Shown piece after piece: positions 48,724-57,113 of a DNA stretch of 64,000 bases. The notes beneath the pieces are model-generated. The model was not told the DNA's origin. It worked only from the letters and a program-made list of their open reading frames with translations, and ran no database searches. Position 1 is the first letter of the stretch. Every line of letters begins with the position of its first letter. Made by a program: the position numbers and the translations under genes. Source of the DNA: Palsa-343 sp036269135 (GTDB lineage Bacteria > Acidobacteriota > Terriglobia > Terriglobales > Acidobacteriaceae). The stretch covers positions 108,252 through 172,251 of the forward strand of contig DATASQ010000009.1 in the NCBI GenBank assembly GCA_036269135.1. The letters are read 5' to 3'.

Positions 48724-49395
48724 TCATATTTCGGTCTCCCTGCGGATGCGTTCGCGGAGATCGCGGGATACGGGATCGTCGGCAACGTCGGGCATGGAGG
48801 CGGCGCGGAGGCGCCATTTTTTTACCAGGAAGAAGGTGCCGGCGAGGCCGAGGAGCAGGAGCAGCGGCGGCACGACCCAGGCGACGATGTTGAAGCGGGT
48901 GAGCCAGGGCGCGGCGAGGGCGGTGGGGCCGTACTCATCCTGAAAGGCGGTGAGGACCGCCGTATCGTTGTTGCCGCGATCGATGAGGGTTCGCAGCTCC
49001 GCGGTCATTCGGGAGGAGGACTGGCAGCCCATGTGGTTGCACTCGAGGAGAATCTCGTTGCAGCCGCAGGTACACATGAGCTTGTGGCCGAGGTCGTTGT
49101 AGCGGGAGGCGGTGTCGGCGGCGCCCATGGTGAAGACCGAGACGGCAATGAGGAGGGGCAGGAGCAGGAAGCGCAAAGCGGCGCGGGCAGGCGCTCCCGC
49201 AGGGGCTAAAGCCCGCCTCTTTTCGGGCCGGTGACGGCACGGCTGAAGCCGTGCCCCTTCAAAGCCGAGTTTATTTCCCCGGTCCTGGGACAGCTCACAC
49301 CCCACCGTGCCCATCGCGGGGGGGCTGGGAACCTCGTGCTGAAGCCCTGTTCTTTCAAAGCCGAGTTTGTTTCGTGACGAAAAGGGGATGCGCAT
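48724..49395 (-). CDS. ccmH: Cytochrome c maturation protein CcmH/CycL
   Basis: Up to 223 residues. The core is clear: a signal/anchor helix (LRFLLLPLLIAVSVFTMGAAD), then the redox motif in LMCTCGCNEILLECNHMGC (family L-R-C-x2-C-x2-L variant), AELRTLIDRGNNDTAVL, FQDEYGPTALA, and a C-terminal helix (NIVAWVVPPLLLLLGLAGTFFLVKKW). CcmH reduces apocytochrome thiols for haem attachment. The ATG at 49395 overlaps the ccmF stop (ATGA), but the first 70 residues are encoded by repeat sequence (duplicated NKLGFE blocks), so the native start may be TTG near 49187 just before the helix. Confidence 0.85.
   Translation of the reverse strand: MRIPFSSRNKLGFERTGLQHEVPSPPAMGTVGCELSQDRGNKLGFEGARLQPCRHRPEKRRALAPAGAPARAALRFLLLPLLIAVSVFTMGAADTASRYNDLGHKLMCTCGCNEILLECNHMGCQSSSRMTAELRTLIDRGNNDTAVLTAFQDEYGPTALAAPWLTRFNIVAWVVPPLLLLLGLAGTFFLVKKWRLRAASMPDVADDPVSRDLRERIRRETEI
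49203..49374. repeat. Palindromic repeats and 37-bp direct duplication at the ccmF/ccmH junction
   Basis: Two short perfect palindromes, GGGCT-AA-AGCCC (49203-49214) and GGCACGGCT-GA-AGCCGTGCC (49236-49255), are followed by an imperfect direct repeat: 49242-49278 and 49338-49374 match at 31 of 37 positions, offset 96 bp (a multiple of three). Sequences of the type GGCTAAAGCC/CGGCTGAAGCCG are dispersed repeats in many acidobacterial genomes (recollection). Confidence 0.6.
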
Positions 49396-51470
49396 CAGGC
49401 GCCTGCCTTTCCGGCGCCCACGGCTTCGGGTTCCTCGGTGGCCGCGGGGGTGCGATTGCGCTGGGAGGCGATGGCGGCGCTGAGGTTGGGCAGCAGCGCG
49501 ATGAGGGTGCCGAAGACGGTGACGAGCAGGCCGATCCAGATCCACGAGACGAGGGGATTGAGGAAGGCCTTGATGACGGGCTGGCCGGTGGCGGGATCCT
49601 TGCCGGCGTAGATCACATAGAGGTCCCAGGCGAGCGTGGAGTGATTGGCCACGATGGTGGAGGGCTGCTGGCTGGCGGCGTAGAAGCGGAGCTCCGGGGC
49701 CAGCTTCGTGACGAGGTGGCCGTTGCGATAGACATTGAGCATCGCGAATTCGGTGTCGTAGTTGGGATTCGAATCCTGCGAGTAGTCGAGGCACTCGACG
49801 CGGTAGGGACCGAGGTTGAAGCTCTGCTTGTAGGCCATGGTGCGCTCGACGCTCTGATTGAAGGCCTGGCCGCTGATCCCGATGAGGATGAGGACGACGC
49901 CGAAGTGAACGATATAGCCACCGTAGCGGCGGGTATTGCGGCGGGTGAGCTGCACGATGGAGGCGAAGAGGTTTTGATGGGTGTGCCGCTGGATGACGCG
50001 GCCGCCGTGCAGGAACTCGGCAAAGATGGCGGTGATGACGAAGCCGGCGAGGGAGAACGTCATCCAGGCGTAGAAGGCGCCTTCATGGTCGGTGGTGAAG
50101 ATGGTCCAGGGATGGACGCCGAGAGGGATGACGGCGATGGCCACGACCAGCGCCACGATGCCGGGCAGAACGAAGTTCTTGCGGATGCTGCGCAGCGAGG
50201 TGCTGCGCCATGCGAGCAGCGGGCCCATCCCGGTGAGCAGGAGCAGAAAGACTCCGATGGGAACGGCGACGCGGTTGTAGAACGGCGCGCTGACCGTGAC
50301 GCGATTGCCCTGGACGTATTCGGAGAGGACGGGGAAGAGCGTGCCCCAGAGCACGGTGAAGCAGGCGGCGAGCAGGACCAGATTGTTGAAGGCGAAGCTG
50401 GATTCGCGGGAGACCAGGGATTCGAGCTTGTGTTCCGTCCTGAGGTGATCGCGATTGAGGATGTAGACGAAGGTGCAGACGGCGAGGACGATGACCAGGA
50501 AGACCCAGAACCAGGTACCGATGGAGGACTGGGCAAAGGCGTGGACGGAGCTGACCAGTCCGGAGCGGGTGAGCAGCGTGCCGAGGATGGAGAGCATGAA
50601 GGTGGAGAAGATAAGCCAGACGTTCCAGCTCTTCATCATGCCGCGCTTCTCCTGCATCATGACGGAGTGCAGGAAGGCGGTGCCGGTGAGCCAGGGCATG
50701 AGGGAGGCGTTTTCGACGGGATCCCAACCCCAGTAGCCGCCCCAGCCGAGGACCTCATAGGCCCAGTGCATGCCGAGGAAGATGCCCACGGTGAGGAAGA
50801 GCCAGGTGACCATGGTCCAGCGGCGGGTAATGTGGATCCACTTTTCGCCGGGGTAGCGCATCATGAGCGCGCCCAGGGCAAAGGCGAAGGGGACGCTGAA
50901 GCCGACGTAGCCGAGGTAGAGCATCGGGGGATGGATGACCATCTCCGGATACTGCAGGAGCGGGTTGAGGCCGTTGCCGTCGGGGGGAATCCCGCCCTGG
51001 ATGAGGGAGAACGGGGTAGCCGCGACGTTGACCAGCAGGAGGAAGAAGACCTGGATACCGGCCAGGATGGTGGAGGCGTAAGCGAAGAGCTTGACGTCCA
51101 CTTTGTGGCGGAGGCGAAGAACGAACCCGTAGCCGGAGAGGAGAAAGGCCCAGAGGAGCAGAGAGCCTTCCTGGCCGGACCAGAGGGCGGCGAATTTGTA
51201 GGCGGCGGGGAGGGCGCGGTTGGAGTGCTCCGTGATGTAGGCGACGGAGAAATCGTTGGTGAAGGCGGCCCAGACGAGAGCGAAGGCGGCGCAGGCGACG
51301 GCAAAGAAGCTGGCGATGCCGGCGCGGCGGGCGGTTTCGGCCAGACGCTCAGGGCCGATGAGGCCGCGGCGCCCGGTGGCGATCTGGCGCAGGGCAACGG
51401 CGCCGGCCAGCAGGTTATATCCGCTCAGGGCGAGGGCGACGAGGAGAGCAAAGCTGCCAAATGCGGGCAT
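49395..51470 (-). CDS. ccmF: Cytochrome c-type biogenesis protein CcmF (haem lyase subunit)
   Basis: 691 residues, about 14-15 membrane helices. Signatures: ALWSGQEGSLLLW, the haem-handling WWD domain GWGGYWGWDPVENASLMPWLTGTAFLHS, the helix-flanking His residues in MVIHPPMLYLGY, and TLLTRSGLVSSVHAFA. CcmF with CcmH ligates haem to apocytochrome c on the periplasmic side. CcmA-E are not in the window. A perfect CRP-type palindrome lies 100 bp upstream of the ATG. Confidence 0.96.
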   Translation of the reverse strand: MPAFGSFALLVALALSGYNLLAGAVALRQIATGRRGLIGPERLAETARRAGIASFFAVACAAFALVWAAFTNDFSVAYITEHSNRALPAAYKFAALWSGQEGSLLLWAFLLSGYGFVLRLRHKVDVKLFAYASTILAGIQVFFLLLVNVAATPFSLIQGGIPPDGNGLNPLLQYPEMVIHPPMLYLGYVGFSVPFAFALGALMMRYPGEKWIHITRRWTMVTWLFLTVGIFLGMHWAYEVLGWGGYWGWDPVENASLMPWLTGTAFLHSVMMQEKRGMMKSWNVWLIFSTFMLSILGTLLTRSGLVSSVHAFAQSSIGTWFWVFLVIVLAVCTFVYILNRDHLRTEHKLESLVSRESSFAFNNLVLLAACFTVLWGTLFPVLSEYVQGNRVTVSAPFYNRVAVPIGVFLLLLTGMGPLLAWRSTSLRSIRKNFVLPGIVALVVAIAVIPLGVHPWTIFTTDHEGAFYAWMTFSLAGFVITAIFAEFLHGGRVIQRHTHQNLFASIVQLTRRNTRRYGGYIVHFGVVLILIGISGQAFNQSVERTMAYKQSFNLGPYRVECLDYSQDSNPNYDTEFAMLNVYRNGHLVTKLAPELRFYAASQQPSTIVANHSTLAWDLYVIYAGKDPATGQPVIKAFLNPLVSWIWIGLLVTVFGTLIALLPNLSAAIASQRNRTPAATEEPEAVGAGKAGA

Positions 51471-51569
51471 AGAGGATCAACCTTATGATTGTCGCACCTT
51501 TGGGGAACCGAAACGGCGTTGCGGCAACCAGGGGACACTCTGATCTTCTCTTTGCCGCAGGCGGGGCGC

Positions 51570-51585
51570 TGTGACAAATCTCACA
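51570..51585. promoter_or_regulatory. CRP/FNR-family palindrome upstream of ccmF
   Basis: TGTGA-CAAATC-TCACA, a perfect match to the TGTGA-N6-TCACA consensus, 100 bp before the ccmF ATG and 67 bp beyond the stop of the response-regulator gene. Both genes are on the minus strand, so it would serve the ccm operon. Confidence 0.6.
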
Positions 51586-51651
51586 CCGGCGAGGGCACGG
51601 CTGACAATCGGCTAAAAGGATGAATTTTGCGGAGAGGGGGTTCGGGCGGGA

Positions 51652-52035
51652 TCAGGCGGTGCGGCCCATGGGCTCATGCAGGACGGAGCGGACCAGGGCC
51701 AGCAGCTCATCGGGAGGAAACGGCTTGACGCGGAACATGACGTCGAGGTGGCGATACTCGTCTTCGGCTTCGGCGAAGCCGCTCAGCACCAGGACGGGGA
51801 GGTCGGGGTAGCTGAGGCGGAGCAGGGACACAAACTCGGGGCCGTTCATGCCGGGCATGAAGTGGTCGGTGAGGACCAGACCGACGGGACAAAGGCGGTC
51901 GCTTTCTGTGAGGAAGGCCAGGGCCTGACGACCATCGGAAGCCACGGCGACACTGCGGCCGGAACGGGCGAGGATGGTCTTTCTGGTGGTCGCCTGAATG
52001 CAGTTGTCGTCCACCAGGAGGATGTCAGTAGCCAT
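51652..52035 (-). CDS. Single-domain response regulator (CheY-like receiver)
   Basis: 127 residues, receiver domain only. Acidic pair in DILLVDDNCIQA, phospho-acceptor Asp in LVLTDHFMPGMNGPEF, switch Ser in VLVLSGFAEAE and conserved Lys in MFRVKPFPPDEL. No output domain, so it acts by protein contact or in a phosphorelay; no partner histidine kinase is in the window. Its 5' region (52036-52330) is long and highly structured. Confidence 0.92.
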   Translation of the reverse strand: MATDILLVDDNCIQATTRKTILARSGRSVAVASDGRQALAFLTESDRLCPVGLVLTDHFMPGMNGPEFVSLLRLSYPDLPVLVLSGFAEAEDEYRHLDVMFRVKPFPPDELLALVRSVLHEPMGRTA

Positions 52036-52305
52036 TGGGATGGAGGATTCCTCAACTTCCGTAAAGGTTGCCCGGGAAGGTACCGAAAGTACATGGGCGT
52101 ACTACTTTCGGCTACCCCGACGTTTCCCAGGAAACCGTTTTACCTGTCGGGGGCGTGGCAGCGCAAGTGCAAAACCCGGATTCATTTGCCACTTTCGTTC
52201 GGAATTATGACTTTGGTGTGACCGGGAGGCAGGCAACCCGGCACGGAAAAGCTGTGCGGAGAGAAAAGGGTCGGAAGGCCGGCCCGGCATCCGGGGACGA
52301 AAGGA
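52036..52305 (-). promoter_or_regulatory. Structured leader/regulatory region of the response-regulator gene
   Basis: About 270 bp without a gene. It has (a) a large inverted repeat CCGAAAGTA/TACTTTCGG (52083-52091 with 52103-52111) with outer GGTA/TACC halves, (b) a helix CCCCGAC/GTCGGGG (52115-52121 with 52146-52152) that encloses (c) GTTTC/GAAAC (52122-52126 with 52131-52135), and (d) CCGGG/CCCGG and GCAC/GTGC pairs further upstream (about 52219-52258). On the minus strand this would be the 5' UTR of the response-regulator mRNA. No known riboswitch consensus fits on inspection. Confidence 0.5.
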
Positions 52306-52327
52306 AGGGGCTGCCGAAGCAGCCCCT
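52306..52327 (-). terminator. Stem-loop terminator after the TonB-dependent receptor gene
   Basis: Perfect 9-bp stem AGGGGCTGC/GCAGCCCCT (52306-52314 with 52319-52327). On the minus strand the loop is UUCG, closing a very stable hairpin, followed by TCCTTTC. Lies 27 bp past the receptor stop. Confidence 0.8.
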
Positions 52328-52353
52328 CGCGGGTAAAAGTTCTTTGCGGCGGG

Positions 52354-55300
52354 CTAGAACTGGAAGCGAAGGGCCAGCTGCACGTTGCGCCGCTCGTCGC
52401 TGGAGGACGGGAAGCCGTCGGGCGCTCCTTTTTCCGTGGTCACGGCCGACTCTTCGTAGATGTCCGTGACATTCCCGACGACGTAGTAGTTGTGGTAGTT
52501 CAGGACGTCGTAAAATTCCCCGCGGAGCTGGAGCGAGTACTTCTCGCCAGGGCCCAGGGCGAAGTTCTTGTAGGCACCCATGTCGAAGCTGATGTTGCCA
52601 GGAGCCTCCCACTGATTCCTGCCCAGGCCGGGATTCTGGTAGCAGCCGGCGCAGGAGGGCAGATCGGAGATGCCCCACGCGTCGACGAAGGGGTTGGCGG
52701 AATCGGTGGGAATGTTCAGGTAGTTGAAGCTGTTGACGCCTCCATTGCTGACCGACGTGCCCTTGAATTTGAGGTCCGAAGCGCCGACGATGCGGGGGCA
52801 GCCGTTATAGCCGTAGGTGCAGTCGTAGATGGTGAAATGATTGCCCGTTCGCAAAGTGGCAATGGGGGCAAACTCGAGGCCGCCCAGAGCGGTATGCATC
52901 AGGTGGTTTCCGTTGAACTCGAGGAATTTGGGCTCGTAGACGCCGCCGATGCTGACGCGCTGGCGCACATCGTAGTCCGCATTGCCGTGATCGAGGCCCG
53001 GGTTGAACGGGTTGAGAAAGCCGAGGTTGAAGTTGTTGTAGGACTCGGAGAAGGTGGAACTCAGATTGTCCAGGGCATGCGAGTAGGTGTAATTGAAGGA
53101 CATCTGGAGTCCGTAGCGGCCGTAGTTGTTATCCGCGACGTGGAGGTCAAGGGCATCGTAGTAGCTGTCGCCGTTCGCCTCGCGCAGGTTCATGTTGCCG
53201 TACTGGTAATTGAGCCGGTTGCCAGGCAGGGTATCGCCGAGGAAGACGTTGCCGGAATAAAACTCGTTGACGTCGGCAATGGAATACTGGTGAATGCCGC
53301 GCGTTCCGGAGTAAGTGGCCTGGAGCAGGGTATTTTCTGCGATTTCATGTTCGATCACTAAGTCCCACTGCTGCCCGTAGGCGGTGGGCATATGGGGATC
53401 GAGGATGCGCAGGGAGGGCGGATAGAAGGGGACGGAACCGGTACTGGCGGCAAAGGGACCGAGGTTGGATGTGTACACGGACAGTTGCCCCACGCCGCCC
53501 GTGTTGCTGTTGAGCACGACGCCGGCATAGTTGGGCGGGTTCTGAATGACGTTGTAAGTCACGTTGCCGAAGTTACGCTCGTAGGCGATCCCATATCCGC
53601 CGCGGATGGCCCATTTGCCGTTGCCGAAGGGATCCCAGGCAAAGCCGATGCGGGGCCCGAAATTCTTCTTCTGCTGGGCGATCAGTCCGCCGACGGGGGA
53701 GTTAGGTGTGGTTTCGACGACGCCGGTGCGGATTGCCTCAAACTCGTTGCCGGAGCCGGGGAAGAAGTTGGATTCCAGGTTGGGATTGTGATTGTGCTGC
53801 ACGCCGTAGTATTCCCAGCGCAGGCCAAAGTTCAGGGTGAACTTCGGCGTGACCTTCCAGGAATCCTGGCCATAGAGGTTGCCGTCGTTGAAGGTGTTCT
53901 CCCGCTCGAAGTCGGGCGAGTTGAGTGGATATTGCAGAGTGCAGGCAGCGGTCTGGATCAGATCGCCGGTTGTTCCATTCACCGAGCAGGGGTATTTGCC
54001 CTGCGGATCGATGGCGACTTCGAACTGATACAGATCGCCGGCCTGCAGATCCTGGAGCGCGGATTCTTCCGGGGTGCCGGACTTGTCGACCAGCTCGTTG
54101 GCCGTCTCGTAGGCGCCGAAGACGCGATTGTCTCTGAGCTGAATAAACCCGCCGCCAAACTGCAGGGTGTGCCGGCCTTTGGTCCAGGAGACGTCTTCCA
54201 TGAATTGGTAGAAGTTCTGCGGGCCGCCGAAGGGAATGGCGCCGCCGGGGCTGAGAGGCAGATACCCCGGCATGGCAATGGGGGTCCCGGAAGCAACGTC
54301 AGAGCTGGCGACGTTGGCCTGGTTGAGATAAAGGGTGGGGGCGACGCCGGCCGGTCCCAGGGGCTGCTCCTGGTGGAGGCGGTTGAAGCTGACCCTCGAG
54401 GAACTGACAATATTGGTCGTAAACAGGTGGGTGAAGCTGTAGAGGTAGGACTGATTGAGGTCGGTCTCCGAGGTGTTGTACCCGTCATAGGGGCTGAAGG
54501 AGACGTATCCGGGGAAATACGCGTCGTTATAGGCGGCGGCGCGGAAGAACATGGTGTTTTTGCTGCCGAGGTTGAAGTCGATGCGCTCGTCGGAATCCCA
54601 GGTGTTCTGGGGCGAGCCGGCGCCGGCGTCAATGGCGGCGGTCGCGTTCACAACCTGCAGGGGATTCGAGGTGAAACCGGCGACGGGCAGAGTGGCGCCG
54701 AGGCTGGTTCCGGACGCGAGCTTGCCGTAGGTGGCGAAGTAGGTCTGAGTGGAGGGCGCCGCGGCGGCGAGGAAGGAGGCGGAGGGCACGGCAAAGGACT
54801 GAAGACCGGAACTGCGAATCCGCGTCCACTCGGTATTGGAGAAGAAGAAGAGCTTGTCGCGTTTGATGGGTCCGCCGATGGAGTAACCGAACTCATTGCG
54901 GGTAAAGTGGTCGGCGGGGAGGGGAGCCAGCCCGGCGGCCGCGTTGCTGGCGTCGGTGGCGTCTTCGTTATAGGTGTTGGCGGCGAGCGCCGAGACACGG
55001 TTGAACTCATAGAGGGAGCCGTGGAAGTCGTTGGTCCCGCTCTTGGTGACCAGGTTGACGATGCCGCCGGAAGCGCGGCCGTACTCCGCGGGGAAACCAT
55101 CGGTGATGACGCTGTATTCCTGTACGGCGTCCAGAGGGATGGACTGGCCGACGGAGGCGCCGAAGGCATCGACGTTCTCGACGCCATCGAGGAGGATTTC
55201 GGTGGAGGCTGCGCGTTCACCGCTGAAGGAGACGCCGACGCCGCGCGCCGTGGAGCCGGCCGGGTCGGAGCTGACGTCACCGGAGAGGGTGACGAAGTCG

Positions 55301-55767
55301 TAGGGGTTGCGGGTGAGGCTGGGCAGCTGGGTGACTTCCAGAGGGGTAATGGTGGAGGAGATTTGCTGGTCGCTGGTATTGACCTGGGCGCCGACATCGG
55401 TGCCGCTCACCAGGACGGTCTGCTTGCTGGCCTGAACGCCAAGCTTCGCGTCGACGGTGAGAATTCCGCCGACGGTGACGGCGGCCGAGGTGGAGTACTG
55501 GCCAAAACCCGAGGCGGTGATGGTTACGGCGTAATCCCCCGGCACGAGGGCGGGCACGAGGAAGCTGCCCTGGCCGTTGCTTTGCGCCGATCTTTTGGCG
55601 CCGGTGGCCGTGTTCTCGAGGGTGACGGTGGCCCCGGAAATGACCGCACCTGTGGTATCCGTAACGACTCCGGTCACCTGGCCGGTATTCACCTGCGCTG
55701 ACCCGGGCAAGGGCAACATGGCAATGCCAAAGACAAGAAGTAAGAGTGCGACCGCTAGCTTCCTCAT
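52354..55767 (-). CDS. Oar-like TonB-dependent receptor with N-terminal carboxypeptidase-regulatory domain
   Basis: 1137 residues. Signal peptide ending GSAQ, an N-terminal carboxypeptidase-regulatory/Cna-B domain (QVTGVVTDTTGAVISGATVTLENTATG), a plug domain (QLPSLTRNPYDFVTLSG, STEILLDGVENVDAFG, YGRASGGIVNLVTKSGTNDFHGSLYEF), then a beta-barrel ending in the outer-membrane C-terminal signature RRNVQLALRFQF. This type is strongly expanded in Acidobacteria and relates to the Myxococcus Oar adhesin/exporter. It probably imports oligosaccharide or acts in secretion or adhesion. An AAAGGGGA ribosome-binding site precedes the ATG. Single gene with its own terminator. Confidence 0.95.
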   Translation of the reverse strand: MRKLAVALLLLVFGIAMLPLPGSAQVNTGQVTGVVTDTTGAVISGATVTLENTATGAKRSAQSNGQGSFLVPALVPGDYAVTITASGFGQYSTSAAVTVGGILTVDAKLGVQASKQTVLVSGTDVGAQVNTSDQQISSTITPLEVTQLPSLTRNPYDFVTLSGDVSSDPAGSTARGVGVSFSGERAASTEILLDGVENVDAFGASVGQSIPLDAVQEYSVITDGFPAEYGRASGGIVNLVTKSGTNDFHGSLYEFNRVSALAANTYNEDATDASNAAAGLAPLPADHFTRNEFGYSIGGPIKRDKLFFFSNTEWTRIRSSGLQSFAVPSASFLAAAAPSTQTYFATYGKLASGTSLGATLPVAGFTSNPLQVVNATAAIDAGAGSPQNTWDSDERIDFNLGSKNTMFFRAAAYNDAYFPGYVSFSPYDGYNTSETDLNQSYLYSFTHLFTTNIVSSSRVSFNRLHQEQPLGPAGVAPTLYLNQANVASSDVASGTPIAMPGYLPLSPGGAIPFGGPQNFYQFMEDVSWTKGRHTLQFGGGFIQLRDNRVFGAYETANELVDKSGTPEESALQDLQAGDLYQFEVAIDPQGKYPCSVNGTTGDLIQTAACTLQYPLNSPDFERENTFNDGNLYGQDSWKVTPKFTLNFGLRWEYYGVQHNHNPNLESNFFPGSGNEFEAIRTGVVETTPNSPVGGLIAQQKKNFGPRIGFAWDPFGNGKWAIRGGYGIAYERNFGNVTYNVIQNPPNYAGVVLNSNTGGVGQLSVYTSNLGPFAASTGSVPFYPPSLRILDPHMPTAYGQQWDLVIEHEIAENTLLQATYSGTRGIHQYSIADVNEFYSGNVFLGDTLPGNRLNYQYGNMNLREANGDSYYDALDLHVADNNYGRYGLQMSFNYTYSHALDNLSSTFSESYNNFNLGFLNPFNPGLDHGNADYDVRQRVSIGGVYEPKFLEFNGNHLMHTALGGLEFAPIATLRTGNHFTIYDCTYGYNGCPRIVGASDLKFKGTSVSNGGVNSFNYLNIPTDSANPFVDAWGISDLPSCAGCYQNPGLGRNQWEAPGNISFDMGAYKNFALGPGEKYSLQLRGEFYDVLNYHNYYVVGNVTDIYEESAVTTEKGAPDGFPSSSDERRNVQLALRFQF

Positions 55768-56246
55768 TATTTCCCCTTTGCCGCGGTGCGTTTAGAAACA
55801 CTTGTGGGTTGATCCCGCAACGCAGCAGTTTTATGAATTGAGTGCAGTCAAGGGGCAATCGAGCGACCAGTCAGAGGGGGCGAGACAGGATGGAGCGACG
55901 AACGGCCAGGCTCTGGGGCTTTGTGGACATAAGTCATTGACTTTTATATGTTACTTTGGTGTTCGTTCTGTTATCGAATAAGTACCCGCAGAAGGGCAAT
56001 GTTTATACAACAAATCAGTATCTGGACGAGGTTCGCTCCAGGTTTTCATATTCTTCATCCTGTCACGTATGTAATGTCACAGGGATAACTTGTGATCGCC
56101 ATCACAAATGCGGTTGTCATGCGGTCCCCGGCAGAAGAATTCGGGAAACCTGCAGGCTCTGACGACGGGTTGCGACTCCCGCGCCCGTGGCGCATCCATC
56201 AGTATGGAAAAATAAGACTACGGACGCCTCGACGAGGAGGCCAACG
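55768..56246. promoter_or_regulatory. Shared 479-bp regulatory region, TonB receptor / htpX
   Basis: No gene. AT-richer core (about 55925-56110). Contains the palindrome AAGTCA-T-TGACTT (55930-55942), minus-strand TATAAA-like -10 candidates near 55943-55950 for the receptor, paired TGTCAC words (56071-56076, 56085-56090), and a perfect CRP-type site at 56091-56106. Confidence 0.5.
56091..56106. promoter_or_regulatory. CRP/FNR-family palindrome between the TonB receptor and htpX
   Basis: TGTGA-TCGCCA-TCACA, exact to consensus, 141 bp before the htpX ATG and 324 bp before the receptor ATG. Confidence 0.6.
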
Positions 56247-57113
56247 ATGAACACACTCAAGACGACGTTTCTGCTGACTGGGCTGACTCTGCTTCTGGTT
56301 CTGATTGGCAGCCGCTGGGGCGAGCAAGGCGCGATTATCGCCTTTGTGATCGCGGCGGGGATGAATTTTTTCAGCTACTTCTACTCGGACAAGCTGGCGC
56401 TGGCGATGTATCGGGCGCAGCCGGTGAGCCGGGAGGAGTTGCCGCGCGCGTACGCGGTGGTGGAGCGGATGACGGGAAAGATGGGCATCCCCATGCCGAA
56501 GATGTACGTCATTCCCACGGATTCGCCGAACGCGTTTGCCACGGGGCGGAATCCGCAGCATGCGTCGGTGGCGGTGACGCACGGGATTCTGCAGCTGCTG
56601 AACGACGATGAGCTGGAGGGCGTGCTGGCGCATGAGCTGGGACACGTGCGCAACCGCGACATTCTGACCAGCTCGATTGCGGCGACGCTGGCGGGAGCGA
56701 TCACGCTGCTGGCGCGGATGGGCTGGTGGGCGGAGATGTTCGGCTACGGCGGCGGCGGCGGGCGGGATCGACGGGACGGCGGCATCAGCGCGCTGTTCAT
56801 GCTGATTCTGGCGCCGATTGCGGCGATGCTGATCCAGCTGGCGGTGTCGCGATCGCGCGAGTACGAGGCGGATGCGACCGGCGCGAAGATTACGGGGAAT
56901 CCTTATGCGCTGGCCAGCGCGCTGGAAAAGCTGGATGCGTATTCGAAGCGGCTGCCGATGCCGGGATCGCCGACGACGGCACATTTGTTCATCGTGGAGC
57001 CGCTGCTGAGCCGCGAGATGTTTGCGAATCTGTTCTCGACGCATCCGCCGATTCCGAAGCGGATCGAGCGGCTGATAGGGCGGCCGAGCGTGTACGGCGC
57101 GCCGCCGCGCTAA
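56247..57113 (+). CDS. htpX: Membrane-bound zinc metalloprotease HtpX
   Basis: 288 residues, usual HtpX length. Two N-terminal helices (LLTGLTLLLVLIGSRWG and AIIAFVIAAGMNFFSYFY), the protease motif HExxH in VLAHELGHVRNRDIL, third zinc ligand Glu in SRSREYEADATGAKITG, and two more helices around them. Degrades misfolded membrane proteins in the inner membrane under stress. GAGGAGG precedes the ATG at 56247, which is preferred over an upstream in-frame start. The stop overlaps the convergent CAP gene by 4 bp. Confidence 0.96.
   Translation: MNTLKTTFLLTGLTLLLVLIGSRWGEQGAIIAFVIAAGMNFFSYFYSDKLALAMYRAQPVSREELPRAYAVVERMTGKMGIPMPKMYVIPTDSPNAFATGRNPQHASVAVTHGILQLLNDDELEGVLAHELGHVRNRDILTSSIAATLAGAITLLARMGWWAEMFGYGGGGGRDRRDGGISALFMLILAPIAAMLIQLAVSRSREYEADATGAKITGNPYALASALEKLDAYSKRLPMPGSPTTAHLFIVEPLLSREMFANLFSTHPPIPKRIERLIGRPSVYGAPPR

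Noticed and set aside
49251..51488. Long open frame (745 codons) on the plus strand opposite ccmF
   Set aside because: Translation is Glu/Gly/Asp-rich with no domain, and ccmF on the other strand has full family signatures; long antisense frames are normal in GC-rich DNA.
52036..52305. Structured leader considered as a c-di-GMP (GEMM) riboswitch
   Set aside because: The conserved GGGCAAACC and GCAAAGCC-type blocks are not found in order; only loose resemblance in a GGTAGCCG stretch.
53392..55701. 769-codon plus-strand frame opposite the TonB-dependent receptor
   Set aside because: Composition is Gly/Val/Glu low complexity without motifs; it is the shadow of the receptor gene.
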